In this document: piece by piece, positions 40,527 to 48,824 of the stretch | Position numbering within the stretch: the first letter of the stretch is position 1 | Layout: each line of letters begins with the position of its first letter | Assembly: GCA_014800245.1 (NCBI GenBank) | Contig: JAAVGM010000033.1 | Location: 1 to 48,938, forward strand | Direction of reading: 5' to 3' | DNA length: 48,938 nt | Source: Bacteroidales bacterium | GTDB lineage: Bacteria > Bacteroidota > Bacteroidia > Bacteroidales > Muribaculaceae | Notes under the pieces: generated by a model | The model's input: only the letters and a program-made list of their open reading frames with translations | Told to the model about the DNA's origin: nothing | Databases searched by the model: none | Program-made: the position numbers and the translations under genes

Positions 40527-41267
40527 ATGAAACTACTTCAGACTTTTATACTCTCTATTTTAGGAATACTCTTCTTCGTATTTCCACTCCACGCCGAAAC
40601 CTACGTTGTCTGCGTGGGCATAGGTAATTATGCAGATCCCAATATCCCGAACTTAGAGAAGACGGAGAAGGATGCTATCTCAATGGCTTCTTTTTATAAG
40701 AATGGGACCAAGAATGTGATCACCATAACAGGTAAGTATGCCACAAAAGCACAGATCCTGAATAGCATCCGCAGTCAATTCGCAAGAGCCAAAGACGATG
40801 ATAAGATTGTGTTCTATTTCAGCGGTCATGGCTATCCCGGAGGATTCTGCCCATACGACATGCATTCTATCCGGGATGGATTGACTTATTCAGATGTGGT
40901 CAATGTAATGGCAAAATCAAAGGCTAAGGATAAGATTATATTCGCCGATGCCTGCAACAGCGGAGCCATACGCCAAAGTAAATCCTCCTCCAAACCGAAT
41001 ACCGGGAACGTCTTGCTTTTCCTCTCATCGCGCGGAAATGAGAATTCAATAGAATCCCCTCTCCTATCCAATGGATTTTTCACAAACTATCTCCTGCATG
41101 GTCTCGGAGGGAAAGCGGATGCCAACTGCGACAAGGCAATCACAGCCAAGGAGCTTTTCGATTTCGTCAGTCAGGGGGTGACACAGCTTTCCAAAAATAC
41201 CCAGCACCCTGTGATGTGGGGGAACTTCCCCGACAATATGGTGATTGTGAAATATAGGAAAAGATAG
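40527..41267 (+). CDS. Exported caspase-family (C14) protease
   Basis: A 246-residue protein with a signal peptide (LLQTFILSILGILFFVFPLHA). The C14 domain is compact and complete: YVVCVGIGNYADPNIPNLEK starts the fold, FYFSGHGYPGG holds the catalytic His and FADACNSGA the catalytic Cys. Bacterial caspase-like proteases cut after Arg or Lys and serve in regulated proteolysis or abortive infection (family knowledge). Here it begins 10 nt after kinase 1 and is followed by kinase 2, so it belongs to the operon. Because it carries an export signal it should act in the periplasm or at the membrane, which is unusual for a defence effector. Confidence 0.9.
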   Translation: MKLLQTFILSILGILFFVFPLHAETYVVCVGIGNYADPNIPNLEKTEKDAISMASFYKNGTKNVITITGKYATKAQILNSIRSQFARAKDDDKIVFYFSGHGYPGGFCPYDMHSIRDGLTYSDVVNVMAKSKAKDKIIFADACNSGAIRQSKSSSKPNTGNVLLFLSSRGNENSIESPLLSNGFFTNYLLHGLGGKADANCDKAITAKELFDFVSQGVTQLSKNTQHPVMWGNFPDNMVIVKYRKR

Positions 41268-41377
41268 TTTGTCAATTATCTCCCATATTTTGTCAATCAT
41301 CTCCAAAATATAATTTATATTTCCCTATCTTCCCTTTATTTTGCAAATATTTCATTCAACTGTTTTAACTCATCGTC

Positions 41378-43426
41378 ATGCAACTGAAAGAAAATGCCCT
41401 ACTCCAATCCGGCAAATACCGTATCATCCGTGTCTTAGGACAGGGAGGTTTCGGAATTACATATCTTGCCGAAAATACCATACTCGGCAAGCAGGTGGCA
41501 ATCAAGGAATTCTTCCCTAAGGATTTCTGCGGTCGTGACAATACAAGCCATCTAACACTCGGCACTCAGAACAATGCCGATACGGTTGGCAAACTTAAAA
41601 ATAGATTCCTAAAAGAGGCTCAGAATATATCCAAGCTCAATCATCCGGGAATAGTACATATCTATGATGTATTTGAAGAAAATAATACAGCCTACTATGT
41701 AATGGATTTTATTGAGGGTGAAAATCTCAATGAGATGGTAAAACGCAATGGACCTCTATCAGAGGAAAAAGCCATAAAATACATCAAGAAAGTTGGAGAC
41801 GCATTGGAATATATTCATTCGCGCAATATGACTCACTTCGATGTAAAGCCTGCAAATATCGTTGTGCGAAAGAATGACGATCAGCCGATATTGATTGATT
41901 TCGGTCTGTCGAAACAATACGATGCTCACGGAGATGCCACTTCTACCCTCATGCAAGGAGTCAGCCAAGGTTACTCCCCTCTTGAATTATACAATTATGG
42001 GAGCGTGGCTTCATTCTCGCCACAAACAGATGTCTATTCTTTAGGTGCTACTCTCTTCTTTCTTCTATCCGGGAAAGTTCCTCCTGTTCCAACTGATATA
42101 ATGGAGAATGGAATAATCTTCCCAGACTCCATTCTCTCGGATTTAAGAGAGTGCATCACGAAGGCAATGCAATCAAACCGTAGGAATAGACCCAGCTCAG
42201 TTGATGCTTTTATATTGAGTTTAAATACGACAAGCATTGATAATCATAAAGAAGAAACAATATACCTCGAAGATGAAAAGACTCATCAAGAAATACAATT
42301 AGAAAATGATACTTTTGATGAGTTTACAATCAATGAAGGGGAAACTAAAAGCCAAAAAATAAAGAATTATTTATTTGGAGTAAACAATTTGGTTTTAAGA
42401 AAATATATTCCTTTAAAAAGAAAAATATGGTTCCCTATTATCATATCTATCTTTGGCATTCTTTTTTTTCCATTCTATAGTCCATTTTTATATTACAGTA
42501 GTGATGATTCAATTTATCATCCCAAGAGATGTTTACAAAAGCTATTATTCTCTTCTTATCTTCATCCTTCTGACTGGGCATATGATGTTTCAAAAACAAA
42601 GGCAATCATATTCACCTGCCTTATCTCCATTATACCAATTTTTTTAATTATCTCCTTAGGCTTAGTACACTATAATAAGCATTATATAAGTCAAGAAGAG
42701 ACTATACACAGTTTTTATGATTTAATGAGTCAAGATTGTCCTATTTATATTCAAGGATATGAAATAAAAAGCATAAACTTAAAGAATAATGACATTATCT
42801 TTAATTGTGACGGAGGAGATGTAATTTTTCATGAAAGGAATGAGTATTATAATCAATTTTCAAACCTTATAAAAGATTATATTATCAATAAGGGCGACAC
42901 TATTTATAAGAAATTAAAAAATACAAACTTTATTATTAATTTCTATGAAAATAATAAATTAGTCAATTCTCAAAAAATTCCCTTTAATAAAATTAAAGAA
43001 TATGGAGATAGGGATAAAAATATAATTGGCAAAGAATTCCTTTCTCATTTTAGATTTATTGAGAATTCAAGACTACCTGTTGAATATGGAAATGGAATTG
43101 TATTAAAGGAGGTAATATTACCCGAATTTGCTGGTTCTAATAACTATCTGACATATTGTTTTAAAGATTCAGCCAACTTACTCAGGAAAAAATATGGCAG
43201 TAATTTAACCAATATAATTTGGCAAGAAATCGATCCATTGATTCCATATTTTTATCCGAATATGGCTAATGGATGTGATGGACTTAAATTTGAAATATAC
43301 GATAAAAAAGATAGTATCATTTATGAGAAAGTTATCATAAATTCAAAAGATATCATAACTAAAACCCCCTACTATATAAATCACATTGATTCGATAAGTA
43401 ATTTGGAATATCCTTCTATGTATTAA
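41378..43426 (+). CDS. Membrane Ser/Thr protein kinase 2 with sensor domain
   Basis: A 682-residue protein. Its first 275 residues repeat kinase 1 almost exactly (GQGGFG, VAIKEFF, THFDVKPAN, DFG, GYSPLELY). Beyond these the two diverge completely: an acidic linker, then two membrane helices (IIISIFGILFFPFYSPFLYY; IFTCLISIIPIFLIISLGL) and about 220 residues that are strongly AT-rich and probably lie outside or in the periplasm, possibly as a sensor. The kinase half is G+C-richer than the sensor half, which points to domain shuffling onto a duplicated kinase. Confidence 0.9.
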   Translation: MQLKENALLQSGKYRIIRVLGQGGFGITYLAENTILGKQVAIKEFFPKDFCGRDNTSHLTLGTQNNADTVGKLKNRFLKEAQNISKLNHPGIVHIYDVFEENNTAYYVMDFIEGENLNEMVKRNGPLSEEKAIKYIKKVGDALEYIHSRNMTHFDVKPANIVVRKNDDQPILIDFGLSKQYDAHGDATSTLMQGVSQGYSPLELYNYGSVASFSPQTDVYSLGATLFFLLSGKVPPVPTDIMENGIIFPDSILSDLRECITKAMQSNRRNRPSSVDAFILSLNTTSIDNHKEETIYLEDEKTHQEIQLENDTFDEFTINEGETKSQKIKNYLFGVNNLVLRKYIPLKRKIWFPIIISIFGILFFPFYSPFLYYSSDDSIYHPKRCLQKLLFSSYLHPSDWAYDVSKTKAIIFTCLISIIPIFLIISLGLVHYNKHYISQEETIHSFYDLMSQDCPIYIQGYEIKSINLKNNDIIFNCDGGDVIFHERNEYYNQFSNLIKDYIINKGDTIYKKLKNTNFIINFYENNKLVNSQKIPFNKIKEYGDRDKNIIGKEFLSHFRFIENSRLPVEYGNGIVLKEVILPEFAGSNNYLTYCFKDSANLLRKKYGSNLTNIIWQEIDPLIPYFYPNMANGCDGLKFEIYDKKDSIIYEKVIINSKDIITKTPYYINHIDSISNLEYPSMY

Positions 43427-43465
43427 AAGTATTATCAAGCCTAAAAATTTCATTATAAAATTAAA

Positions 43466-44773
43466 ATGGGACGTTATTTCTATCCTTCAGCTTCAGATGC
43501 GTTATCTGCGAAAAAGCAATTTCTTCGAGAACATGGTTACAAGATTCCCCATTGTTTTAAGAACTCATGGGGTAGCGGCTATGTATTGTTTGATTCCAAA
43601 AGTGATGTAAATAGTTGGTATAAGGAGCACACAGGCGAATTCTTCTATAAAGAGGAATACGAATCCGGCACAATATTTACCAAACAAGATGCTTATCGTG
43701 AGATTGACAAATCTTATGGGGAACAAATAGAAGAAGTAATACGATTAAGAGATTTTTCTTTCCCTAAATTAGCATTGGGACTACCGTCAATTTTTGGCAA
43801 TCGGATGTTTCTAAAATTTGTACTATCATCAAATGAATCGGATATTGAAGGAAAATTCTATATTCATTATGATGCCTTTATAATTGACGCAAGCAAGAGT
43901 GTCTCGACCTCCTCTCTTAGAGATCGAATCAAAGACATCATTTATAAACATTTCTATAACAGCTATTTTAAGAAACGTATAGAAGGGTCCGCACAAGAAT
44001 TAGAACGCAGAGATAGAGCCAAAAGAGCTGCAATGGCAGAACGCGATAGAATTGAAAAAGAGAGGAAGTGTGAACAACAACGCTTGGAGCAAGAGCGTAT
44101 CCGTAAACAGAGAGAACAACAAGAAGAGAGCAAACCTAAAATAAATTCTCTTACAATTTCTTCTAATCCTTGTTTCGTTGGTGAGAATGTAGTGTTAAAA
44201 TGGGACACCCAAAATTGTGATAAGGTGTATCTTAATGGCCAGTTACAGTCTCCGAATTATAAAACAAAAACAATTAAATATAATAATTCTGGGTCTAAGA
44301 AATTGACTCTCAGGGTTGTTAAAGGTCTGCAAGAGGTTTCTGATACTTTATATATCAGTGTTATTTCGCGGAATAAAGTTAACCAAGAAAAGCAGAAAAC
44401 AGTAGGAAGTACTGAAGGAGATAAGAAGTCCTGGTCTGAGATCCTGGATATAAAAGAAAAAGCTGAAGATTTAAAAAGAGATTTAAAAATAAAATTTGAA
44501 CTGCCATGTTTAGTTTTATCCGTTATCATTGGTACTTTAATTTTAATTTGGCTACCTTCCCATAAGGGTGAAAATACCACAATTTTTTCTGAAATGTTCT
44601 CTCACCCTTTTTTAGAAACACTGCAAGTTCTTTTAGGGATTGTCGGATTGTATTTTATTATTTATATTATTTTGTTGGTCTTATTTGCCATATTGCTAAG
44701 TCCTTTAAATGAAAGAAGAATAAGAAAATGGAAAAAAAGACATCCTAAAGATCCTCGATCCATATACTTATAA
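43466..44773 (+). CDS. Coiled-coil/Ig-like membrane protein
   Basis: A 435-residue protein of unrecognised family. Residues 1-170 are a globular region beginning MGRYFYPSASDALSAKKQFL. Residues 175-225 form a basic coiled coil (ELERRDRAKRAAMAERDRIE, KERKCEQQRLEQERIRKQRE). Residues 230-305 resemble an Ig-like beta-sandwich (PKINSLTISSNPCFVGENVV to LTLRVVKGLQEVSDTLYISV). Two membrane helices close the protein (LPCLVLSVIIGTLILIWLP and LLGIVGLYFIIYIILLVLFA), followed by a basic tail. It is low in G+C and follows kinase 2 by 39 nt; probably a structural or adaptor part of the system. Confidence 0.65.
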   Translation: MGRYFYPSASDALSAKKQFLREHGYKIPHCFKNSWGSGYVLFDSKSDVNSWYKEHTGEFFYKEEYESGTIFTKQDAYREIDKSYGEQIEEVIRLRDFSFPKLALGLPSIFGNRMFLKFVLSSNESDIEGKFYIHYDAFIIDASKSVSTSSLRDRIKDIIYKHFYNSYFKKRIEGSAQELERRDRAKRAAMAERDRIEKERKCEQQRLEQERIRKQREQQEESKPKINSLTISSNPCFVGENVVLKWDTQNCDKVYLNGQLQSPNYKTKTIKYNNSGSKKLTLRVVKGLQEVSDTLYISVISRNKVNQEKQKTVGSTEGDKKSWSEILDIKEKAEDLKRDLKIKFELPCLVLSVIIGTLILIWLPSHKGENTTIFSEMFSHPFLETLQVLLGIVGLYFIIYIILLVLFAILLSPLNERRIRKWKKRHPKDPRSIYL

Positions 44774-44841
44774 TTCATAATTTATTCCCCCTATTTCATC
44801 CTTTAAAGTCTACAGTCTTTTGAGAGGGAGTCATAATTGAG

Positions 44842-44849
44842 TATATTTG
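44842..44849 (+). promoter_or_regulatory. Bacteroidetes -7 box inside the signalling locus
   Basis: TATATTTG lies 26 bp before the ATG at 44875, giving the substrate, FHA and phosphatase genes a second promoter. Confidence 0.5.
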
Positions 44850-44874
44850 CTTCAAAATAAATTAAAAAAACAAT

Positions 44875-45648
44875 ATGGATAACGAAACTACACGTCTCAT
44901 CAATGATGGAGACATTAGCAATGCAAAATCAAATGTTGCCTCCAATGAGGAGAAGAGAAGAATAAACCCGGCTGCCGCTGCTGCTGGCGGGTTCGTAGCC
45001 GGGGCTGCTGCCGGAGTAGGCGCGACTGCATACGCTACACGGTCGGAAGAACCATTACCGGTCGAAGATGTTAACGAAGAGGAAAACAAGGAGGTTGAAA
45101 CCGAAACGCCCGAACAGGAAGATAACCCCGTAGAAGAGACTCTTCAGCCGGAAGAGAATAATTCGCAGCAGAACGTTTCTACCCCGAAATCCGCTCCCGT
45201 TTCTCATTCCGAACCAACTTCTCATCAGACAGCGGCTGCCACTACAATTGAAGTGACACCACAAGAAGTCTCCGTGACTGAAGAAATACCTGCCGATGCT
45301 GAGATGATTGAAGCGGAACCAGTAGATAATGAGATCCACGTTCTCGGCGTTCAAGCTGTGGAAACAGAAGATGGTAATATTATGAATGTGGCTCTTTTGG
45401 AAAGCGGAGGAGAACAAGCCATGTTGGTGGATATCGACAACAATGGCAGAATGGATGTCCTTCTCCATGACGCTAACCACGACGGCATGATTCAAGAGCA
45501 GGAAGTTACCGATATCTCACAAGCAGGAATCGGTGTGGAAGATCTTATTGCTGCTCAAATGCAGCAACAAGAGGCCGATTTATACTACGCATCAAACAAT
45601 GATATGCCCGACTATATCAATGATGCTGACTGCACAATGGAGGTGTGA
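44875..45648 (+). CDS. Acidic protein with N-terminal TTRLI motif
   Basis: A 257-residue, very acidic protein. It opens with MDNETTRLINDGD, whose Thr-Thr-Arg-Leu-Ile fits a Thr phosphorylation/FHA recognition site. A small-residue hydrophobic segment (NPAAAAAGGFVAGAAAGVGA, residues 31-50) may insert in or lie along the membrane. A long Glu/Pro/Thr-rich disordered region follows. The C-terminal part has two EF-hand-like calcium loops (DIDNNGRMD, DANHDGMIQEQE). The stop overlaps the next ATG (TGATG). Its make-up suits a kinase substrate or scaffold rather than an enzyme; function inferred. Confidence 0.7.
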   Translation: MDNETTRLINDGDISNAKSNVASNEEKRRINPAAAAAGGFVAGAAAGVGATAYATRSEEPLPVEDVNEEENKEVETETPEQEDNPVEETLQPEENNSQQNVSTPKSAPVSHSEPTSHQTAAATTIEVTPQEVSVTEEIPADAEMIEAEPVDNEIHVLGVQAVETEDGNIMNVALLESGGEQAMLVDIDNNGRMDVLLHDANHDGMIQEQEVTDISQAGIGVEDLIAAQMQQQEADLYYASNNDMPDYINDADCTMEV

Positions 45649-46193
45649 TGGGAAAAATTTTTATTGAATGCCCCGAGTGTGGTCAGAAACTCTCTTTCAA
45701 TGAGGTTCCGGGCTATCAGAATATGGTGGTGGAATGCCCCAAATGCCATTTCAAGGCGAATGCAAGTGTGTATCAAAGTGGTATGCAGGCTCGTGGGGCG
45801 CAGGGATCTGATGATATGCCTACGCAATTGGTCGCGCCCCCTCCTACGGTGAGCGATGTGGGGCAGATTCGAGTGAAGGAGACAAATGAAATCCAATTCC
45901 TGAAGCCGGGCAGGAATATCATAGGCCGAAGGGCTAAGACAGGGACTGCCGATATCAAGATCAGCACGGATATGTATATGAGCCGTCAGCATGTATTGAT
46001 TGATGTGGTGAAGAAAGGGAATGGTTATGAACATCACCTTGTGGAAATAAACTCGAAAAATATCGTTAAATTAAATGGAGAGCCGATCCATCGGGGAGAT
46101 GTCCTGATTCTTAAATTCGGCGATTCAATGATTCTCGGCACTACTGAGATTATCCTTGAGGGTAATGATGAAGATGCCACCAGATTAGTTTAG
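45648..46193 (+). CDS. Zinc-ribbon/FHA protein ending in ATRLV
   Basis: A 181-residue soluble protein. The N-terminus is a zinc ribbon (CPECGQK ... CPKCHFKA). A linker leads to an FHA domain (about 80-165): GRNIIGRRAKTGTADIKIST, MSRQHVLID and IHRGDVLILKFGDSMIL. The last ten residues, GNDEDATRLV, repeat the TRL(I/V) motif of the preceding protein, so its own Thr178 may be phosphorylated and bind an FHA domain, in cis or in trans. ATG at 45648 chosen (overlaps the previous TGA); an earlier GTG is in frame. Followed after 4 nt by PP2C. Confidence 0.88.
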   Translation: MGKIFIECPECGQKLSFNEVPGYQNMVVECPKCHFKANASVYQSGMQARGAQGSDDMPTQLVAPPPTVSDVGQIRVKETNEIQFLKPGRNIIGRRAKTGTADIKISTDMYMSRQHVLIDVVKKGNGYEHHLVEINSKNIVKLNGEPIHRGDVLILKFGDSMILGTTEIILEGNDEDATRLV

Positions 46194-46197
46194 AATT

Positions 46198-47289
46198 ATG
46201 ATTAAAATCAGACAACCCCTCTGTTTCTCTGAAATCGGGAAGAAGGATAATCAGGAGGATTATCTCTTCCCGAAAGATGCGGATACGGCGACTCGCACTT
46301 TTATATTGTGCGACGGCATGGGAGGGCATGATAACGGGGAGGTGGCGAGCATGACGGCAGCCAATGCTTTGGGAAATTTTCTCTCTTCATGTTCGGAAGT
46401 GGATATCCCTACATTCGAGGCTGCTCTCGCAAAGGCTTATGATGAGTTGGACAGCATTGACACCAATTCAAATAAAAAGCCCGGCACCACTATGACCTGT
46501 CTTTCCCTTAATGAGGACAACTATTTAGTGGCACATATCGGAGACAGCCGAATTTATCATATCCGCCCTTCCCTTTATGATGCTAAAAGCAAACGAGGGG
46601 GGATAATCTATCAGTCGTCGGATCATTCGTTGGTGAATGACCTTCTCAAAGCCGGTGAGATTGATGAGGAGGAGGCAAGGAATTTTCCTCAAAAGAATGT
46701 CATCACTCGCGCTATGCAGCCTCAGCTCGAGAAGCGATATAAGGCGGATATCTATACTTTTGATGATATTCGTGGAGGGGATTATTTTTTCCTTTGCTGT
46801 GACGGTATTCTGGAGCAGCTGTCGAATGAGAAACTTTGTGAGATCTTAGCTGACAAAGATCTAAATGATACTCAAAAGCTCACAGAAATAAAGAATATCT
46901 GCGATGGAAATACTCGCGATAATTATTCCTGCTGGCTGATACCGATAGGGAAAGTGAAGCTTAAAGATTCTGCGGGGCTTTCGCAAGTGATTCAAGCTGA
47001 TTCGGAGGAAGAGGATGAAAAAAAGCAAAAGAAAGAAGCTTCTATCAGCGTAAGCGATAAAGCAAGCTTACCTAAAAAGAAGTCTAAGCGTCTTTCAAAT
47101 CTGTTTTTGTGGGTGCTGACTGTAATTGCTGCCCTCCTGACCCTTTGGGGAGTGTGTTTAGCCTATGGATTCTTTGATTCATCCAAATCTGAGAACATAG
47201 AGAAGACCGAGATAAAGCCAAAACCGAAGAAACCTGAGGTTAACACAAAGAAACCTGAGGTTAACACAAATCAAGAGGCTGCGTTATAA
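46198..47289 (+). CDS. PP2C-type Ser/Thr phosphatase with membrane anchor
   Basis: A 363-residue protein. The PP2C domain (about 1-240) has the metal-binding Asps in LCDGMGGHDNGE, HIGDSRIYHI, LCCDGILEQL and TRDNYSCW, and GTTMTCL. A charged linker follows, then one membrane helix (LFLWVLTVIAALLTLWGVCL) and a short Lys/Pro-rich tail with a perfect repeat KKPEVNT-KKPEVNT (21-bp tandem duplication at 47227-47268). It would remove the phosphate placed by the two kinases. Last gene of the module; its stop lies inside the terminator stem at 47269-47304. Confidence 0.92.
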   Translation: MIKIRQPLCFSEIGKKDNQEDYLFPKDADTATRTFILCDGMGGHDNGEVASMTAANALGNFLSSCSEVDIPTFEAALAKAYDELDSIDTNSNKKPGTTMTCLSLNEDNYLVAHIGDSRIYHIRPSLYDAKSKRGGIIYQSSDHSLVNDLLKAGEIDEEEARNFPQKNVITRAMQPQLEKRYKADIYTFDDIRGGDYFFLCCDGILEQLSNEKLCEILADKDLNDTQKLTEIKNICDGNTRDNYSCWLIPIGKVKLKDSAGLSQVIQADSEEEDEKKQKKEASISVSDKASLPKKKSKRLSNLFLWVLTVIAALLTLWGVCLAYGFFDSSKSENIEKTEIKPKPKKPEVNTKKPEVNTNQEAAL

Positions 47290-47304
47290 CACAGCCTCTT
47301 GATT
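47269..47304. terminator. Bidirectional intrinsic terminator
   Basis: AATCAAGAGGCTG and its complement (47292-47304) form a 13-bp perfect stem with a 10-nt loop containing the PP2C stop codon. Convergent with the fucosidase gene. Confidence 0.8.
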
Positions 47305-47319
47305 CTATGGATTCTTAAA

Positions 47320-48711
47320 TTATCTCTTCTCATCATATACTCCAATTTCTGCGATTGCCACTTCCGCATCCTGAGGTTTTGTGGTGCGGAGTCTCACGGC
47401 ATCCCCTTCAATCGTGTCGAAGCGATGAATCTTCACTCTGCGGGGAGAAATCGCTTCACCATTGAAAATCTCCACCCATTTATCCCCCTGACGATAATCA
47501 AGAGCATATGAGTCAAGATTGAAATCATTTTCAAAACTCAGGGAGATAGTGTTGAAGCTCTTAGGGGCGCCAAGGTCGATCATAATCCAGGGCGACTCCA
47601 CGACAGTGTTTGAAATCCAGCTTGTGGAAAAATTGTCATCATTAGCGAAATCGTGGATCTCACAATCGTAGCTCCATGATCCGGTGGCATGACAATTTTT
47701 AGCAAGGTTTGTGCTGATAATCGGGGCGGGCGCATCGGCAAGTTTTACGCTCTTGCCATCATTTTTCCACATCTCCCCTATCTCCTCCAGTCGCTTCACC
47801 CCATTCTCGTCAAGCAAGCCATCCGTGTTAGGCGCAACATTCAGAATAAAAGTGCAACCAACCTTATTTTTCGGTATGATATTATCGTTCACTATCGATT
47901 CAGCCGAAGGAAGCTCCATTGTGGGGAAAGTGTCTTTCCAAAACCATGTAGGCTGCAGATGATCGCACGCCATTGAGGGGAGCCATGCGGTGGCTCCGTC
48001 TATCCGCTGTCCGGCTCCCTGTTCATAGGTCTTGATATCGGAATAGAATAACGCATCAGCCGGATATTTCGCACCATTAAGATCCATTACCAGACAGTCG
48101 GGTTGAATGGATTTTATATAGGAATAAATCTCTTCAAAAGGGATCTCATCATATGAGATTCGAGCCCAAGGTGCGTCCCAACCATCTATCATTATCGCAG
48201 TGACAGGACCGTAATTGGTAAGGAGCTCCTTTAGTTGCTCCTTGATCAATTTCGTATTTTTCTCCTTGTCGATATGGTTTGGAAGAATCTTTTCGTGAAG
48301 GTCGAGGATTGAGAAATGAAACATGATTTTCATTCCCTTCTTTCGCATAGCATCTGTGAATTCCTTAAGCACGTCTTTCTTCACACCACTATTCATCACG
48401 CTATAATCCGTGGTATTTGTATCCCACATGCAGAATCCGTTATGATGCTTCACTGAAATGCATCCGAAAGTCATCCCCGCTTTTTCAGCAGCAGAAGCCC
48501 ACTGATTGCAGTCGAGTTTCTTTGGATTGAATTTTTGGGGAGAGCAATCAGGATCCGCCCAGTCGTGATTAAGATATGTCCCCATGCCGAAATGGATGAA
48601 CAATCCGAATTTCAGATCCACAAAATCCTGCTGCAGTTCATGCAAGGATTTTGCCCATGTCACACCCGCTGCGGAAATGGTCATCAATAAAGATAATAAG
48701 AGTCGTTTCAT
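47320..48711 (-). CDS. GH29 alpha-L-fucosidase, exported
   Basis: A 463-residue protein from the ATG at 48711 with a signal peptide (MKRLLLSLLMTISAAGVTWA). The GH29 domain (about 25-345) begins LKFGLFIHFGMGTYLNHDW, holds KHHNGFCMWDTNTTDYSV and AIMIDGWDAPW, whose Asp is the likely nucleophile. The C-terminal 120 residues form an F5/8 type C (CBM32-like) galactose-binding fold. It would release L-fucose from mucin or milk glycans. It stands alone, not in a polysaccharide utilisation locus within this window. Confidence 0.9.
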   Translation of the reverse strand: MKRLLLSLLMTISAAGVTWAKSLHELQQDFVDLKFGLFIHFGMGTYLNHDWADPDCSPQKFNPKKLDCNQWASAAEKAGMTFGCISVKHHNGFCMWDTNTTDYSVMNSGVKKDVLKEFTDAMRKKGMKIMFHFSILDLHEKILPNHIDKEKNTKLIKEQLKELLTNYGPVTAIMIDGWDAPWARISYDEIPFEEIYSYIKSIQPDCLVMDLNGAKYPADALFYSDIKTYEQGAGQRIDGATAWLPSMACDHLQPTWFWKDTFPTMELPSAESIVNDNIIPKNKVGCTFILNVAPNTDGLLDENGVKRLEEIGEMWKNDGKSVKLADAPAPIISTNLAKNCHATGSWSYDCEIHDFANDDNFSTSWISNTVVESPWIMIDLGAPKSFNTISLSFENDFNLDSYALDYRQGDKWVEIFNGEAISPRRVKIHRFDTIEGDAVRLRTTKPQDAEVAIAEIGVYDEKR

Positions 48712-48824
48712 TGCACTAATAGAGTTAATTTTCAAGCAAATATAGTATTAATTTGATAAATATGCAAAAAGAAAAAAGGAAACTCAAGAGAAAAATCTCA
48801 AAAGCTTCCTTTTGTTTTATAAGT

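Noticed and set aside
38103..47289. Type VI secretion locus
   Set aside because: Kinase, FHA and PP2C fit, but no sheath, tube, baseplate or membrane-complex genes are present.
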